DNA from: Rhypophila decipiens
Taxonomy: Eukaryota > Ascomycota > Sordariomycetes > Sordariales > Naviculisporaceae
Direction: 5' to 3'
Length of the DNA: 64,000 nucleotides
Assembly (NCBI GenBank): GCA_033297075.1
Contig: MU858074.1
Coordinates: 62,001-126,000 of the forward strand
Part shown: positions 60,939-64,000 of the stretch, in pieces
How positions within the stretch are numbered: position 1 is the stretch's first letter
Layout: each line of letters starts with the position of its first letter
The notes under the pieces: model-generated
What the model was told of the DNA's origin: nothing
Database searches by the model: none
Seen by the model: only the letters and a program-made list of their open reading frames with translations
Program-made: the position numbers and the translations under genes

Positions 60939-63305
60939 TTATAGCGGTGTTGTGGTAGAAGAGCACTCAAGCATCAACTTCAGGTCCTCCTCGGTCGGGT
61001 CGTCCGAGATCCAAGGACCTTTCTCCTCGTCAGTCGCACCATGGAAGCCCGCGGCGCGCTTGAGGGTCTGCACGTCCAGGTCGGTGACGTACGACTTGCC
61101 ATCCGACAACTTGACGCGGACCTCATGTTCGGTCGAGAGCATCATGTCGTCCTTGGCGAGCCGGCGCTGGCCGTCAAAGACAGCCATGACACGCTTCTTC
61201 ATGGTCATCTGGCCCTTGTCGAAGCCCCAAGAGGAAGGATAGTCGCGCCTGTTCTTGCGGCTTCGGCTCTTGGTTGGGAGAGGCACTCCGCCACGGGAGT
61301 GGGTCAGGCCGCGAGATTTTTGCACCCCGTTTGCCGGGTTGTTGCCTTTCGACTTCTTGGTCGGCGAGGAGGCTGATGTCCTGATACCAAGACCGACCTT
61401 GAGGTCCTCGTCCTCATCGCCGTCGCCCATCTCCTCGTCCTCATCGCCATCGGAAACCTGAGTCGTCATCGTTGTGGTAGGCAGATGGTTCTTCTCAAGA
61501 GTCTGGTGGACGTCGCGGTCGTTCTCGACCTCGGCGAGACGCTTGGCGTTGATGGCCTCTGCTGGGTCTTCTTGCTGGACAATGCGCAGCACGCAATCGT
61601 CAAGATGCTCGTAAAAGTCTTGGGCGTTGCTGAAGGTCTGCGAGCAGGTGGAGCACTTGCCGGTGGCATCCGGCGCATAGCCCGTGAGCTTCTTGCCGCC
61701 TGTGCTGCCTCCGCCGGCTCCACTGCCCGCCTTCTTGCGGCTGTTGGGTGGGGTCTGCTCAACGCCGTGGACAGCTGTCAGATGGCGCTTGAAGACATCG
61801 GCCCGGTTGAAGGATTTCTCGGCCGCCGATCCGCAGCCGCCGCAGAAACCACACACCATGGTGCCCTTGTAATGCGTGAGCGTGTGCCGGTTCTTGTCGT
61901 ATTTTCTCGCAAAGCCCTTGACGTGGTATTCGCATGTCGCAATCGGGCACTTCTCGGGCCGCTCGTTCTGGTGGGTGAGCATGTGGGCCTTCAAGTCCTT
62001 GAAGGTCTTGCCGCATTCTGGGTGGGGGCATCTTTGCTTGGGATCCTTGGACTCGTCGCCGCTGAAGGTGTGCTCGATGGAGTAGTTGGAGTTGAATGAC
62101 ACGATACTTTGCCGTCTCTCGGCAGGCACGGGAGGTGGGAATGGCGAGTAGGGTTGGTAGTTGTTGTGGAGGAATGGCGAGGTGCTCCCCGTCCGGAGCT
62201 GTGGAGACGGTGAAAGCGCCGGGGATGCAGGATATGCCGAGTTTGGCGCTGGGTACGACTGGTCAAAGCCGGGCATGGCCATTTGTCTCACATCGGGGTG
62301 AATAAGGGACGGATCTGAGGGGAAGCGCATCGAGTCAGTCACACATTCGTACGATTCCGAAAAATTGCAATGCTCGACAAGAGGAAACCAACAAGAAGTG
62401 TTCAGTGGAGGCACGAAATGTCCACTGGATTGAGAGAAAAAATGAGAAACAAGACGTGGAGCGTTTGCACGAGCGGTGGGGCTCGACTCGTCCAGAGACG
62501 GACTGCTCCAGGCTTGGGGAGGAGTAGAAAAAGAAGAGGCCGTGGTGGCTGGCGATGCGAAAACTAGGCTTGGGGCCATTGAGGATGCCGCCGAGATGGA
62601 CGCCGGCGATGCCGCTGCCGCGGTTGCCGAGTCTCGGGCCAGCCGCGTATCCAGTTCCAACGCCAAGCTGGACTTGGAGTTGGGGACAACAAGAGTGGAG
62701 GAGGACTCGGAAGAAGAAATTGACGAGGAAATGGAGCCACGAGAAGAAGCGTGGTGGAGACGTGGAGATACAGAAATGCGACATCTAGGGATCTGTGACA
62801 ACTCACCAACAAATCCTGGCCCTTTGCCGTTTGTCGAAAAGTCAAAGTTGGAGTTGAAGCCCTCCATCACGTTGGGGGTGAAGGAGTATTCACCCCCGGG
62901 GAAGTAATCATTCTGATCGACAATGCCGGGGCTCACACCGAGCCCTTGTGGCGCCCACTCTGGGATCGGCGCCAGCTGGCCTGGGTTGGAGAGCGGCGAG
63001 CCCATGTTGGACGAAGATGCGCTCGCGATGCTCAAGTTGGACGACGGGCCGTCTTCTGGGTAGAGTCCCGGTGATGATTTGCTGTAGACGTTGTTGTTGC
63101 TGTAAGGTGCCTCGGAGTATATCGCGCTGTTCGCCTCGTAGCCCATCGAGGTTGGGTAGTCGTGTGAATGCCGCGAGTAGGGGCTGTACGGGTCGGGGGA
63201 GAGGCCCATGTCCATTGGCGTCGTGGACGAGTAGACGGTCTGCGGGGGTTCTGGGTAGTTCATGGTGTTGTAGTCGTCTGGGTTGTGATGACCAGCCTTG
63301 GCCAT
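60939..63305 (-). CDS. C2H2 zinc-finger transcription regulator
   Basis: The preferred model is two exons, 63305-62807 and 62314-60939, giving 624 residues. The 492-base intron (62806-62315) has a perfect GTGAGT donor, a CTGAC branch site and a CCCCTCAG acceptor, but is stop-free and in frame, so an unspliced 788-residue form is also possible. The N-terminal half is Ser/Pro/Tyr-rich, as in activation regions. Clustered zinc fingers follow: CPHPECGKTFKDLKAHMLTH, CPIATCEYHVKGFARKYDKN continuing to RHTLTH, then a wide CGFC...HLTAVH finger. A separate C-S-T-C...H...C finger-like motif lies further on (GKCSTCSQTFSNAQDFYEHL). The C-terminus has acidic and basic blocks and a conserved-looking end (WGFDKGQMTMKKRVMAVFDG). 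A nuclear DNA-binding role is inferred; target genes are unknown. I do not assign a gene name. Confidence 0.85.
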   Translation of the reverse strand: MAKAGHHNPDDYNTMNYPEPPQTVYSSTTPMDMGLSPDPYSPYSRHSHDYPTSMGYEANSAIYSEAPYSNNNVYSKSSPGLYPEDGPSSNLSIASASSSNMGSPLSNPGQLAPIPEWAPQGLGVSPGIVDQNDYFPGGEYSFTPNVMEGFNSNFDFSTNGKGPGFVGELSQIPRCRISVSPRLHHASSRGSISSSISSSESSSTLVVPNSKSSLALELDTRLARDSATAAAASPASISAASSMAPSLVFASPATTASSFSTPPQAWSSPSLDESSPTARANAPRLVSHFFSQSSGHFVPPLNTSCWFPLVEHCNFSESYECVTDSMRFPSDPSLIHPDVRQMAMPGFDQSYPAPNSAYPASPALSPSPQLRTGSTSPFLHNNYQPYSPFPPPVPAERRQSIVSFNSNYSIEHTFSGDESKDPKQRCPHPECGKTFKDLKAHMLTHQNERPEKCPIATCEYHVKGFARKYDKNRHTLTHYKGTMVCGFCGGCGSAAEKSFNRADVFKRHLTAVHGVEQTPPNSRKKAGSGAGGGSTGGKKLTGYAPDATGKCSTCSQTFSNAQDFYEHLDDCVLRIVQQEDPAEAINAKRLAEVENDRDVHQTLEKNHLPTTTMTTQVSDGDEDEEMGDGDEDEDLKVGLGIRTSASSPTKKSKGNNPANGVQKSRGLTHSRGGVPLPTKSRSRKNRRDYPSSWGFDKGQMTMKKRVMAVFDGQRRLAKDDMMLSTEHEVRVKLSDGKSYVTDLDVQTLKRAAGFHGATDEEKGPWISDDPTEEDLKLMLECSSTTTPL

Positions 63306-64000
63306 TCGAAAAGCTCGCAGGATGTTGCCTGTAGCTGGAGGAGGAGCTTGTCAACTCTCTGGGCTGACAGAGCGCAAAGCAAAGTCGCGGATGCTAACCT
63401 TAGTAGATGCACATGAGGCGAACGAATGGATGAGTTCAGTGTATCGTGGGTTGTATTATCGATTGTTTGTTTGCTGTGCTTGTTGGTTCCTGGAATTCCC
63501 TATTTCTTCTGTCCTGCTCTAGCCAAGGTGTTCAACGGTAACGAAGGTGAGCCTTATGAAGAAGCGAGAGATATAAGGCTGAGCCGTTCCTTCTCGGTGC
63601 TGCCCCGACGAAGAAGTTCCAAGTTGGTATATGGAATATAAACAGTTGTCCAAGACGGGATGGTGACGATGGTGACCAGAAAACACAAGAGGGGTGGGTG
63701 CGAGGTATTCTATATAGCTTTGACAAACATCTCAGATGAGCTTGGTGGAGGCACGATCTGGTAGGGCTCTGGGCTCCAAGTCCTCGAGCGAGGCGTAGTA
63801 CATGCATCTGCTGGGGATGGTATGCTGGGATACATGAACAGGGGCAGGGGGTACCGAGTGACTTGGTGACATGTACCACCCCTGTCGGTACAAGATGGTG
63901 GGTTGGCGCCCTCTGAAAAATAATGAGCCCCATTTCTCCAAAGGCAGGCAGGCCCTTGTGGTGTGGTGGGAAAAAGACAGGGGGCGCTTTTTGGCGACTG
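63306..64000. other. Upstream region of the C2H2 gene, to window edge
   Basis: About 700 bases of promoter and leader. No other gene can be supported before the right edge. Confidence 0.5.

Overview
The window is nuclear DNA of a filamentous ascomycete (Pezizomycotina, most likely Sordariomycetes). The evidence is short introns (mostly 50-100 nt) with GTAAGT/GTGAGT donors and CTAAC/CTGAC branch points, the classic ascomycete seven-exon calmodulin gene, a dispersed 5S rRNA copy outside any rDNA repeat, a tRNA-Gly, and fungus-specific genes (AzgA-type purine permease, GH71 mutanase, cAMP-receptor-like GPCR). I rebuilt 15 protein gene models from splice signals and reading-frame continuity: 14 are closed and one has an open 5' end. 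A sixteenth, RTT103, runs off the left edge, and a seventeenth, the PPR-like gene, is a single uninterrupted frame. Two RNA genes are also present.

Layout. 1-950: RTT103 homologue (-, partial), divergent from clathrin light chain (+, 1889-2746). 3232-3763: cytochrome c oxidase subunit VIIa (-), divergent from a large PPR-like, probably mitochondrial protein (+, 4223-7003). 7416-8673: Tlg2-type syntaxin (-), divergent from calmodulin (+, 9306-10322). 12355-15094: AP-1 gamma-adaptin (+). 18373-19272: secreted DUF3455 protein (-). 22956-23026: tRNA-Gly(GCC). 24448-26837: CASP/Coy1 golgin (-), divergent from a Vps3-like CNH protein (+, 27366-31157). 34413-36065: GPCR (+). 39290 to about 41876: methyltransferase-like protein (-, 5' end unresolved). 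45824-48266: purine permease (+). 49262-50558: UCH37-type deubiquitinase (+). 51167-51341: 5S rRNA copy (-) carrying an internal 56-bp duplication. 53051-55677: GH71 alpha-1,3-glucanase with cysteine-rich repeats (+). 56692-59495: Hrd1 ERAD ubiquitin ligase (-). 60939-63305: C2H2 zinc-finger regulator (-). Gene-poor spacers of 2-5 kb lie between many of these.

The left half is rich in membrane-trafficking genes: clathrin light chain, a TGN/endosomal syntaxin, AP-1 gamma, a Golgi golgin and a CORVET subunit lie within 30 kb, alongside calmodulin. Their products act in the same Golgi-endosome route. They are not in operons, and the grouping may be chance.

I see no convincing undescribed multi-gene system. 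The observations most worth a second look are the 5S copy with an exact 56-bp internal tandem duplication, a 492-nt stop-free in-frame intron in the zinc-finger gene, two GC-AG introns, a 17-bp repeat across the calmodulin stop codon, a five-base first coding exon in the COX VIIa gene, and the Cys repeats plus unassigned C-terminal domain of the mutanase.
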